In this document: positions 17,381 through 24,688 of the stretch, piece by piece | Layout: every line of letters begins with the position of its first letter | Position numbering within the stretch: the first letter of the stretch is position 1 | From: a virus | Length of the DNA: 64,000 nucleotides | Direction: 5' to 3' (one strand) | Virus record (IMG/VR): IMGVR_UViG_3300023179_000056 | Location: 1-64,000 of that record | Program-made: the position numbers and the translations under genes | The notes under the pieces: model-generated | Told to the model about the DNA's origin: nothing | Databases searched by the model: none | What the model saw: the letters and a program-made list of their open reading frames with translations, nothing else

Positions 17381-18217
17381 ATGCTACCAAACAACCCCCT
17401 AACACAATATTTCCGGCAACCTGCCATTTATATCCGCCTGCCGTCTGGCGGCAAATTTTATCCGCCAGGCACACTGAATATGCCAGCCAATGGAGAATTG
17501 CCAGTGCTGCCCATGACCAGTGTAGACGAAATCACTTACAGAACCCCAGATGCATTGTTCAACGGAGCAGCCACAGTGAATGTGATCAAAAGCTGTATTC
17601 CAGCTATACGTGATCCGTGGGCTATGCCAGCAGCTGATCTTGATGCTGCACTAGTAGGCATACGTATTGCCAGTTACGGGCATGCAATGGATCTTGATGT
17701 TGCATGCCCAGCATGCAATACTGACGAATCAATCAGCATTGATTTACGTGTGGTCAACGATACATTAAAAATAGGTGATTATGAAAAATCACTAAGCATT
17801 GGTGATTTAGAATTCTGGTTCCGCCCTATTCCGTATAAATTTGTAAACGATAACAATCAGATGCAAATGGAGCAACAACAGGCCATGCGTGTGCTTGAAA
17901 GTGATGCGGACGAAAAAACAAAACTAGATCAATTAAATCGTAGTCTGGCATTGATCAATGAAACCACATTGAGAACTATAGCCCAGAGTATTGCTGCTAT
18001 CAAAACTCCACAAGCAATGGTAAGTGAAACTGAATACATTGTTGAGTATCTACAGAATTGTGATAGCAAAATATTCAATCAATTACGAGATCATGTGATC
18101 TCAGTCAAACAACAAAGTGATATACAACCACTGGCATTGACTTGCAAGGAATGCAGTCATCAGTATTTGCAACCGTTTACACTGAATCTATCAAATTTTT
18201 TCGTCAACGCCTCCTGA
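17381..18217 (+). CDS. gp26: Baseplate hub / tail-assembly protein, gp26-like
   Basis: A 278-residue member of the T4 baseplate gp26 family (Pfam T4_baseplate). Visible motifs are IYIRLPSGGKFYPPGTL, PVLPMTSVDEITYRTPDALF, NGAATVNVIKSCIP and DAALVGIRIASYGHAMDLDV. Two cysteine pairs, CPACN near residue 110 and CKEC near 255, could bind a metal. T4 gp26 is 208 residues. GAGGAAAATC precedes the ATG. The last codons contain an in-frame A AAT TTT heptamer (18193-18199), 16 bases before the zero-frame stop. A -1 slip there would fuse this protein to the downstream frame, giving about 350 residues. See the site and the gp51-position entries. Confidence 0.85.
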   Translation: MLPNNPLTQYFRQPAIYIRLPSGGKFYPPGTLNMPANGELPVLPMTSVDEITYRTPDALFNGAATVNVIKSCIPAIRDPWAMPAADLDAALVGIRIASYGHAMDLDVACPACNTDESISIDLRVVNDTLKIGDYEKSLSIGDLEFWFRPIPYKFVNDNNQMQMEQQQAMRVLESDADEKTKLDQLNRSLALINETTLRTIAQSIAAIKTPQAMVSETEYIVEYLQNCDSKIFNQLRDHVISVKQQSDIQPLALTCKECSHQYLQPFTLNLSNFFVNAS

Positions 18218-18432
18218 CCTCTAGCCCTGAAGAGATCAACAAGTTGATCGAAAACATGGATAAAGATTGTCAACAAATACGCCAGGAGGCTATCAAGATG
18301 AGTTGGTTCATGCGGGGTGGATTAACTTACGATCAAGCCATGACATTGGGTGTTCAGGAACGTGAGATCATAAACAACTTGATCAAAGACAACCTGGAGA
18401 CAACAAAAAAAAGTGGTTTGCCATTTTTTTAG
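18142..18432 (+). CDS. gp51-position protein, probably made as a -1 frameshift extension of gp26
   Basis: This frame overlaps the end of gp26 by 76 bases and lies in its -1 frame. The only early starts are a TTG at 18142 and an ATG at 18151, with AGGA too close to work. The helical sequence runs SSPEEINKLIENMDKDCQQI, then SWFMRGGLTYDQAM and ends LETTKKSGLPFF. In T4 the gene after 26 is 51, a baseplate hub assembly factor. Three expression routes are possible: -1 frameshift from gp26 (77 added residues), initiation near 18151, or initiation at the ATG at 18298, which has AGGAGG eight bases upstream and would give 44 residues. The paired-frame layout beside a tape-measure-like gene resembles the G/GT tail chaperones of long-tailed phages. 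Confidence 0.7.
   Translation: MQGMQSSVFATVYTESIKFFRQRLLTSSPEEINKLIENMDKDCQQIRQEAIKMSWFMRGGLTYDQAMTLGVQEREIINNLIKDNLETTKKSGLPFF
18193..18199 (+). promoter_or_regulatory. Probable -1 ribosomal frameshift site A AAT TTT
   Basis: Zero-frame codons are tca-aat-ttt-ttc, so the heptamer is in the exact X XXY YYZ phase needed for tandem -1 slippage. After the slip reading continues as TTT CGT CAA CGC, straight into the downstream frame. A GATCAAC/GTTGATC hairpin (18234-18249) follows, although 35 bases is far for a stimulator. Confidence 0.6.
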
Positions 18433-18457
18433 TAAAACGGAAACTCTCATTTGTTAG

Positions 18458-18465
18458 TATAAATA
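18458..18465 (+). promoter_or_regulatory. T4 late promoter consensus TATAAATA before HNH gene
   Basis: An exact TATAAATA lies 27 bases before the start codon, followed by AGGAG with good spacing before the ATG at 18485. Confidence 0.6.
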
Positions 18466-18484
18466 AACATAACAGGAGACAAGT

Positions 18485-19243
18485 ATGTTTATTCAAAACA
18501 AGTACAAAAAATGGTATGATGCTATTATTAAAAAAGCACAATCAAGATTATTAACATCCACATATTCAGAAAATCATCACATCCTACCACGTAGTCTAAG
18601 TGGTAGTGACCTAATAGAAAATATAGTCACACTCTCTGCTAGAGAACATTTTATTTGTCATGTGTTATTGACCAAATTCACTACAGGTGCACACAGACAT
18701 AAAATGTTATATGCTGCTAACATGATGTCACAAGTATCAAGAGATTATCAAGAGCGTTTTATACCAAATTCAAGACTTTATGAAATGATCAAAAAACAAT
18801 TTGGTCAGATGCATTCAAAAAGATTAACTGGACGTAAACTTACCGAAGATCACAAAGCAAAGATTTCAGCAGCCGGGCGTGGCAGAGTAAGTTCTCAAGA
18901 AACCATCGAGAAGCGGCGTACATCGTGTACAGGTAAAAAACGCACACCCGAACAAAAAGAAAGAATGCAGAAAGCACAGCTTAATCGTAAAGAAAAAACA
19001 CCAGAAGAAAAAGAGGCTATAGCTTTTAAATTATCTCAAGCACTAAAAGGTAAATCCACTGGTGCAAAGTCAGACACACATAAAGAGATGTTATCTAAGT
19101 CATTGGCAGGTAGAAATAAAGGTATTCCTAAGTCAGAAGAAACTAAACAAAAAATGCGTAAACCAAAATCAGAAGCACACAAGAAAGCAATTTCACAAGC
19201 ACGTATAGCAAAATATAAAGCATTACGTGAGTCATCTGTTTAG
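18485..19243 (+). CDS. HNH homing endonuclease with NUMOD3-like motifs
   Basis: A 252-residue, very basic protein. The HNH core is SENHHILPRSLSGSD, NIVTLSAREHFICHVLL, HRHKMLYAANMM. Downstream are at least four NUMOD3-type helices (LTEDHKAKISAAGRGR; GKKRTPEQKERMQKAQLNRK; KSDTHKEMLSKSLAGRN; KSEETKQKMRK). It is paralogous to the HNH gene at 8530 but lacks the C-terminal zinc finger. It has its own TATAAATA and AGGAG and its own terminator at 19342, so it behaves as a portable transcription unit inserted after the gp26/gp51 pair. The sequence is more AT-rich than the neighbouring tail genes. Confidence 0.85.
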   Translation: MFIQNKYKKWYDAIIKKAQSRLLTSTYSENHHILPRSLSGSDLIENIVTLSAREHFICHVLLTKFTTGAHRHKMLYAANMMSQVSRDYQERFIPNSRLYEMIKKQFGQMHSKRLTGRKLTEDHKAKISAAGRGRVSSQETIEKRRTSCTGKKRTPEQKERMQKAQLNRKEKTPEEKEAIAFKLSQALKGKSTGAKSDTHKEMLSKSLAGRNKGIPKSEETKQKMRKPKSEAHKKAISQARIAKYKALRESSV

Positions 19244-19696
19244 AGACTTGCTACGCAAGTCTATTGATTCGCTATCGCTCATCAATCTTATTTTGATCTA
19301 AAGAGCGAAGCAAAAAGTCTTCATGTAGATTGTTTTAGTCAGACGGAACCGTTTTGCACGGTTCCGTCTTTTGTCCTCATGTGAGTTGTCACAGCCAAGA
19401 CATTGGAAATAGGTGTTTTTACCGTGTTGCTAATGGGCTCTGATCTTTCCCAACCTACATCGACTCGCTGACAACAGCGTCTTAGACCTCGTTCCTAGTG
19501 TCTAAGTTTTTATAGCACGGTTTTTGGTATGCTAACATTCATACTATATCAATGCGTCGGGCGTATGGTTCTACCCGCACACTCACTTCCGATTTTTCAG
19601 GATAGTCAGATCTACTGACGGGAGTGCATCAATATGTCACGTGTCCGGTTATTCCCCGGTTTTTCCACAGCGGTATTACAAACTGGCCCGCCAACC
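19244..19696. other. 453-base non-coding region with several hairpins
   Basis: No credible gene on either strand. It starts with an AGACTTGC/GCAAGTCT hairpin (19244-19262) directly after the HNH stop codon, then the terminator at 19342. Next comes CTTAGAC/GTCTAAG followed by TTTTTATAG (about 19491-19515), and later GTCAG/CTGAC (about 19605-19620). The composition is less AT-rich than the endonuclease. The structure density suggests a processed or structured RNA, or the remnant of an insertion. I could not fit it to tRNA, group I intron or hammerhead cores. Confidence 0.5.
19342..19372 (+). terminator. Rho-independent terminator after HNH gene
   Basis: A perfect 10-bp stem GACGGAACCG/CGGTTCCGTC with a 7-base loop is followed by TTTTG. 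It lies about 100 bases after the HNH stop on the plus strand. Confidence 0.85.
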
Positions 19697-20137
19697 TTAA
19701 GTGTTAGATTGAATTTTGCCTTTGATATGAGAACCATTGATCCGACAATTTATAATGCCATTATAATAGTCATCGGATTCTAAAACTTTTCTCAATATTT
19801 GTTCTTTAAGCTCAATGTAAGATGTTGCTGCCTTGCTGTCACAGTAGTGTAGTATTTCTCTTGTGAAATTTTCTTTGCCCAAGCTGTTGATGTCTGCATG
19901 AAGATTGGGGCTGCTACCCCAATAGTCTCGCCAGTCTGAATCAACCTTGCTGCGTATTCGTTTTTTCTTTTTGATGCCGTTTTTCTGCTTAATTACTTTG
20001 TAAGTGGTTTTTGAGAACTTTGCCAGTTTTTTGCCTATGTATTTGCGTCCATTGAGATTATTTGTGATCAAGTAAACAAATCCTACACATGAGTCGGGCA
20101 ATGTCTCTACTGGGGTGTTTTGATATAGCCATGTCAT
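19697..20137 (-). CDS. GIY-YIG nuclease-like protein
   Basis: A 146-residue protein. The GIY-YIG core is GFVYLITNNLNGRKYIGKKL, followed by a basic segment (KKKKRIRSK) and DWRDYWGSSPNLHADINSLG with the catalytic-type Arg region. It ends with ILHYCDSKAATSYIELKEQI and DYYNGIINCRI, which contains the usual Glu. Single-domain proteins of exactly this pattern occur in many marine T4-like phages and lack separate DNA-binding repeats, so it may be a phage repair or packaging-associated nuclease rather than a homing enzyme. It is last in the minus-strand operon that begins with gp55 and lies 29 bases after the SDR-like gene. Confidence 0.75.
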   Translation of the reverse strand: MTWLYQNTPVETLPDSCVGFVYLITNNLNGRKYIGKKLAKFSKTTYKVIKQKNGIKKKKRIRSKVDSDWRDYWGSSPNLHADINSLGKENFTREILHYCDSKAATSYIELKEQILRKVLESDDYYNGIINCRINGSHIKGKIQSNT

Positions 20138-20166
20138 GTTGCAGTTGTGTTACTTGAGTCATATAG

Positions 20167-20751
20167 TTATGCCTTGAAGTTGAAATTAACATAAAAAGTT
20201 GCCTGTTCTATTGTTGTGTTTGCGTTGATATTTGTAGTATAGTTAATAAAGTTGCTGATGTCTTCTAGTGCTTGTCCATTGCCAGTCCATGTGGGTCTGC
20301 TACGGCTGAGTTCTGTATCCAATCTGTCTAGTGTGAGTAAAGTTGTGCGGAATCGCACCTGATCTTGTTTAAATGCCTGCGATCCTTGTCTGCTGGCATG
20401 ACTCAATGCTGCTTTGCTGATCCTGTATGTTTCCCATCTGGGTTCAGGTGCCACGATACTTTGTTCGCCTACTGATCCAATATTAAAAATCCAACCGGAT
20501 TTATCAGCTGCTTTCCAAGCGTCGTAAACAGCCATGTATAACTGTGTCTGTCCAAAATTGGCCCAGGATTCTTGCGGCGGCCCATCAAATGCGTTATTCA
20601 CAAACACATCATAGTCGAGACTCAACGCTGAGATCTCTTGATGATTTTTTGTGATATCAAACCCATCTGCTCGACTGATGCTCACAGCACCAAATCGCTC
20701 TACTAGGTGTTGTCCTAGCCCTCTGTTACCACCGGTTACTAACATTTTCAT
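20167..20751 (-). CDS. Short-chain dehydrogenase/reductase-like protein
   Basis: A 194-residue protein. I use the ATG at 20751 because it overlaps the stop of the upstream radical SAM gene as ATGA and because the Rossmann strand starts there: MKMLVTGGNRGLGQHLVERF. This is the TGxxxGxG cofactor loop of classical SDRs. DYDVFVNNAFDG matches the NNAG region, FNIGSV the strand carrying the catalytic Ser, and YRISKAALSH the YxxxK active site with its Tyr and Lys. All core catalytic elements are therefore present, although at 194 residues it is shorter than usual (about 250). It probably reduces or oxidises a sugar or a nucleotide-linked group in the same pathway as the radical SAM enzymes. Confidence 0.8.
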   Translation of the reverse strand: MKMLVTGGNRGLGQHLVERFGAVSISRADGFDITKNHQEISALSLDYDVFVNNAFDGPPQESWANFGQTQLYMAVYDAWKAADKSGWIFNIGSVGEQSIVAPEPRWETYRISKAALSHASRQGSQAFKQDQVRFRTTLLTLDRLDTELSRSRPTWTGNGQALEDISNFINYTTNINANTTIEQATFYVNFNFKA

Positions 20752-21851
20752 TTGTAGGATCCTCCTTGATCCCATACTTTGGTAAATTTACTGCCACAAG
20801 TCATTGCACATTCAAATAACCTATGTTCATTAGTCCAACTATCTACTAGGTCGGCCCACATGGTATTTTCAAACACACCAGCCAATGAGTTGTTGTGTAT
20901 GTTAAGATTGTCTAATCCGTATCTTGACAAGAAGTCTGTGATCTGATTACGATCATTGCGCCGGCTCAACGGATTGGCCCCTGGCAAACTACCATCTCTG
21001 AATCTAGCATCATACAAGTTGTGATTGAAAAAATTGCAAGGTAACACTATACCTTGGGCATTGATGGCCACTTTACGACCCATCAAGGCATCACATCGTA
21101 TAGGTGTAGTATCAAAATATTCCTTGACTGATGCATATTGTTTTTTAAGTTCAGGCAAAAACATCATACTGGTATTGCGATAGTCTGGATTCTCTGGAGG
21201 TTCTAACAATTGGTTGCTGTTTTTCACAGGCCATGCGTGGATCTCTTCCATGGTCTCATGATTGAGAAATCTGCCAGTCTTGCGAACTAAAATGTTGTGG
21301 AATCCCATGCTGTTGGCCAGTTGTTTGGCCTGTTCAACTTGATGTTCGTTGTGTCGGAACACAATGTAGTTCCATTGAGCACGACCACCAGCCGCAATAA
21401 ACGACTGTGCATTGGCTATCACCTTGGAATACTTTACATTCTTGCGATACAGATGTAGTGTATCTTCAAGCCCATCAATGCCAAAGTCAATCTGCCCATA
21501 CCCATTCATGATATCAGCTATCTCTGCCCAGTACTCGGGGTCATGCACACCACCATTGGTATGCATGTACAACCATAGTGTGGGATTCTTGCTGCGAAAA
21601 TCACGCAGTATGCCCAGGAAGTCTGGATGCATGATAGGATCGCCATAACTGCCGCAGAAGAATATCTGTCTGAGACGACTGCAAAGATCCGGATCAAATG
21701 CACGATCTATCACAGCACGATCAAGATGTGTCAATGGCATGTAAGGGTTAATGCCGTGGCCGAGATCATTACGTGGGCATTGCGGACAAGCCGCATTGCA
21801 ATATGTGGTTATCTCAATTTGATATTCGTCAATTACAGAAAAATCAAACAA
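20748..21851 (-). CDS. Radical SAM protein with SPASM/twitch-like C-terminus
   Basis: Core sequence YQIEITTYCNAACPQCPRND carries the CxxxCxxC motif that binds the 4Fe-4S cluster and S-adenosylmethionine. IFFCGSYGDPIMHPDF is the GGE-like strand, and LYMHTNGGVHDPEYW and IDFGIDGLEDTLHLYRK are the later barrel strands. A C-terminal cysteine set (CDALMGRKVAINAQGIVLPC; then CAMTC) looks like an auxiliary-cluster SPASM or twitch domain. The start is uncertain. I use the TTG at 21851, which has AGAGAGG upstream and overlaps the preceding gene by 8 bases; a GTG at 21998 would add 49 residues but overlap by 155 bases. It is a paralogue of the next upstream gene. Substrate is unknown. Confidence 0.8.
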   Translation of the reverse strand: MFDFSVIDEYQIEITTYCNAACPQCPRNDLGHGINPYMPLTHLDRAVIDRAFDPDLCSRLRQIFFCGSYGDPIMHPDFLGILRDFRSKNPTLWLYMHTNGGVHDPEYWAEIADIMNGYGQIDFGIDGLEDTLHLYRKNVKYSKVIANAQSFIAAGGRAQWNYIVFRHNEHQVEQAKQLANSMGFHNILVRKTGRFLNHETMEEIHAWPVKNSNQLLEPPENPDYRNTSMMFLPELKKQYASVKEYFDTTPIRCDALMGRKVAINAQGIVLPCNFFNHNLYDARFRDGSLPGANPLSRRNDRNQITDFLSRYGLDNLNIHNNSLAGVFENTMWADLVDSWTNEHRLFECAMTCGSKFTKVWDQGGSYK

Positions 21852-22743
21852 GTTCGACCTCTCTCTGCCATTGGCTACTGAAACTGGTTTTTGAGTCAGT
21901 AGTTCTGCATGTGATTTGGCATATAGGATTAGGTGTATCTGATTTCCAAGTTGTCTGTACTTGTTTGATGTCAGACACAGTGTCAGATCGTGATTCACCT
22001 AGCCAGCAGCAAGGGCTCAATCGACCTTGTGCATCTATGTAAGCACTTTTTTCCTGGAGTGCATGGCAGTTGATTGGGCCTTGTGCAACAATAGGTAGCT
22101 GCCACCCTGTTGGTGTTTGTAAATTTGAATTTGCTAATTCTCGACTGGAGACCTTGGCTCGAAACCATTTAAACCCCATGTCTCTTGCTACCTGTTCGCA
22201 TTCTTCCACTTGATGTTGATTGTGTCGGTACACCAACATGTCCCAATGTGCAAACCCACCTGCTTCTATGTAAGCCTGTGCATTGGCCATCAGCTTGCGC
22301 CAATCCACACCACGACGGTATGTGGCATTGGTATCTTCTAAACCATCAATGCTGAATACAACATAATCACGTGGCTGATCAAACATGCGACCCAGTTCGT
22401 GCCACCAGAATGTGTTTTGTATAGCACCATTGGTGTTCATGCCCAGAGTGATGTCGGGATTGAGTTGTCGGAACCAGCGATAGATATCCAATGTGTGTTT
22501 GGCAGCGGCTGGATCGCCATACACTCCACACATGAACATCTTGTTGAGATTTGAAATCACACGATCACTGAAATGCTTTTGTATCTGCGAGATCGTGAGG
22601 TGATGTTGAAGTCTTTTGTTAAACTCTGGATTGACCTCTCTGGCACACAACGGACATGCCGCTTGGCACACATCTGTGGGCTCTAGATGTAAGACTTTGA
22701 TTCTACGCAATTTCCACGTCCGTGCTATAACTAGTGAATCCAT
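21844..22743 (-). CDS. Radical SAM protein with SPASM-like C-terminus
   Basis: A 299-residue protein. KVLHLEPTDVCQAACPLCAR contains the CxxxCxxC cluster motif. MFMCGVYGDPAAAKHTLDIY, LGMNTNGAIQNTFWW and VVFSIDGLEDTNATYRRGVD follow the same order as in the neighbouring radical SAM gene, so the two are paralogues. The C-terminal CHALQEKSAYIDAQGRLSPC followed by CW and ICQITC provides cysteines for an auxiliary cluster. The ATG at 22743 lies inside the end of gp46, a 41-base overlap, so it is translated from the same mRNA as the recombination genes. Radical SAM-SPASM enzymes modify peptides, proteins or sugars; no precursor peptide is apparent next to it. Confidence 0.82.
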   Translation of the reverse strand: MDSLVIARTWKLRRIKVLHLEPTDVCQAACPLCAREVNPEFNKRLQHHLTISQIQKHFSDRVISNLNKMFMCGVYGDPAAAKHTLDIYRWFRQLNPDITLGMNTNGAIQNTFWWHELGRMFDQPRDYVVFSIDGLEDTNATYRRGVDWRKLMANAQAYIEAGGFAHWDMLVYRHNQHQVEECEQVARDMGFKWFRAKVSSRELANSNLQTPTGWQLPIVAQGPINCHALQEKSAYIDAQGRLSPCCWLGESRSDTVSDIKQVQTTWKSDTPNPICQITCRTTDSKTSFSSQWQREVELV

Positions 22744-24688
22744 TCTCTTTCACTACCTTGAGAATGTTCTCTACCCTGCTGGTCAGTTCGTCTCTGTGAC
22801 TTACCAACCAGATGCTCTTGTGTCGCTCTCTGCTCATCTTCTTCAGCAAAGCCAATGCGTTCTCCACACCTTGTGTGTCTAACCCAGAATCGATCATCTC
22901 GTCAATGAACAAGATATTGATAGGTTGATACAGACTTTCCCACACATCGCGGAATGCCCAACTCATGCTCAATATCAGTCTGTTGCGTTCACCACGTGAT
23001 AAGTTGTCAAAGTCCAGTTCACGACCCAGTTCTTCAATGCTCACGGTGAGATCGTTCTGGAACTTCACAGTGTGCGGCAATCCAATTCTATCAAGATAAT
23101 GCGTGAGTCTTGAGTTGAGATAACTCAAGTTCTGATCAATGATCTTCTTACGCACAAAGCTGTCTTTGCTGGTGAGCAGTTTCAACAAGAACTCTTGATG
23201 TTCTTGCACCCTGACAAACTCGTTTAGTGTATCGTAGCTGACCACTTGCAATGCTTGATTCTGCATGTCTGCAATTTGTTCAGCATATGGATCAGTATCT
23301 GCAGACCTTACTGCAAGATCCTTACGTAACGTGTCTACTGTATTTTTGTGATTAAGTGCTTGTTCTAAGTTGTCATAAAATACCACAGGCGCTGTGCCTA
23401 GAGTACCAATCGTTGTTAGTGTGGCTTGATGTTCCAATCGTTGTGTATCATTAGTTAACAATTGCAAAGCTAATTCTTGAAGATTTTTTTCACGCTGTGT
23501 TTTTACAGTATCAAGACTGTTGTCGTGTATTTCGGTACCACAAGCAAAGCATTTGTGTGAAGCAATTTGCCCAAGATCTTTTTGAATCTGATCCACTTGC
23601 TTTTGCAATTTTGCATCGTCAGCATTGATCTGTTTGATCCAGCGATTTGCATCATCTGAAGATTTCTTGCGCACATGATATGCTTCGAGGTCTCTATGTG
23701 ATTGAATTTCTGCCGCAATATCAATATGTTCAAGATCACTGATACCTTGAGTCAACGCAGCCACATCTTCTGCTTGTTTGCGAATCCACAGTACACGACG
23801 CTTTTCCAAACTTTGTATTTGTTCTTCGATACGTTTGTTGGCTTCTTGCACAGCCCGGATACGCAGTTCTTCAGATTGGATAGAATCCTTGGTCTGTCTG
23901 TTGAGTTCTTTGATACGGTCCGCACGTTCGCTCAGTAAGGTGATACCCAGCAGTTGTTCAATAATGGTTCGTTGTTCATTGGCTTTGAGACTCAAAAACG
24001 GTGGTGTATATGTGTTTAATGCAACAATGTGTTGAAACATGTCGTGGCTCATGCCCAACACACGCTCAATGGCTTCTTGTGTTTCACGACTATCGCCTTG
24101 CGCCTCGTCCTGTGCTGCTTGATGTTGATCATTTACATAGAACCGGAGCACGTTGGGTTTGCGACCGCGTTCGATACGATAGTTCTGACTGCCTACAGAA
24201 AAATCAAGACTGACCATCATATGTTTGGCATTGGTCTTGTTCACAAGATTGTCTTTGCGGATGTTGCTCAAGGCTTGACCATACAGGGCATAACTTAATG
24301 CATTGACAATTGTGGTGTTATGCGATAAAATTCCACTGGTAAAATATCGGTGATTGGCCGAATCCACTGAAATATCATACATGTTTTCCATGTGCGGATG
24401 CTGGACCACAGAAGTAACCAATTCTGGTCCAGAATTGGTTTGAATCACTGAAACATTTGGTATGAGATTCTTCACATAGATTTCAGTCAAGTTGTGGTCA
24501 AATACAATATGGTCGTCTGCACACCTTAATGTCAGTCCCGATTGAGTTTGAATGGACCAGACTTGGTATGGTATTGTTTTAAATATCTTAGAAACAGGAT
24601 GCCATCCAGTATCGGTTTCTATTTCTAAATTGTCAAGATCAACGATGTCGACAAATTTTCTAGTTACTGTGTCAGAAATTGAATGCAT
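22703..24688 (-). CDS. gp46: gp46 recombination endonuclease subunit, C-terminal half with C-intein
   Basis: A 661-residue precursor. Residues 1-124 are the C-terminal part of a split intein: block B-like TQSGLTLRCADDHIVF, block F-like MYDISVDSANHRYFTSG and block G ending ILSHN. The extein starts at Thr125 with TTIVNALSYALYG, the second half of a Walker A region. The rest is the SbcC/Rad50 family: coiled coils, a zinc-hook CFAC near residue 380, signature LSRGERNRLILSMSWAF, Walker B ILFIDEMIDSGLD and H-loop WLVSHRDEL. Joined to the N-half at 25736, the mature protein would be about 587 residues (T4 gp46 is 560). With gp47 it processes DNA ends for recombination-dependent replication. Confidence 0.93.
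   Translation of the reverse strand: MHSISDTVTRKFVDIVDLDNLEIETDTGWHPVSKIFKTIPYQVWSIQTQSGLTLRCADDHIVFDHNLTEIYVKNLIPNVSVIQTNSGPELVTSVVQHPHMENMYDISVDSANHRYFTSGILSHNTTIVNALSYALYGQALSNIRKDNLVNKTNAKHMMVSLDFSVGSQNYRIERGRKPNVLRFYVNDQHQAAQDEAQGDSRETQEAIERVLGMSHDMFQHIVALNTYTPPFLSLKANEQRTIIEQLLGITLLSERADRIKELNRQTKDSIQSEELRIRAVQEANKRIEEQIQSLEKRRVLWIRKQAEDVAALTQGISDLEHIDIAAEIQSHRDLEAYHVRKKSSDDANRWIKQINADDAKLQKQVDQIQKDLGQIASHKCFACGTEIHDNSLDTVKTQREKNLQELALQLLTNDTQRLEHQATLTTIGTLGTAPVVFYDNLEQALNHKNTVDTLRKDLAVRSADTDPYAEQIADMQNQALQVVSYDTLNEFVRVQEHQEFLLKLLTSKDSFVRKKIIDQNLSYLNSRLTHYLDRIGLPHTVKFQNDLTVSIEELGRELDFDNLSRGERNRLILSMSWAFRDVWESLYQPINILFIDEMIDSGLDTQGVENALALLKKMSRERHKSIWLVSHRDELTSRVENILKVVKENGFTSYSTDVEIA
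24317..24688 (-). other. C-terminal fragment of a split intein (124 residues)
   Basis: Runs from the start Met to the terminal Asn of SHN. It has the penultimate His and last Asn needed for Asn cyclisation, and Thr as the +1 extein nucleophile. With the 39-residue N-fragment the whole intein would be about 163 residues, a mini-intein size with no endonuclease domain inside. Confidence 0.9.

Noticed and set aside
18485-19243. HNH gene as part of a self-splicing intron
   Set aside because: The flanking genes are complete without joining, and no group I core could be recognised.
19380-19696. A tRNA gene in the non-coding region
   Set aside because: No cloverleaf with a TTCRA loop or acceptor-stem pairing could be drawn.
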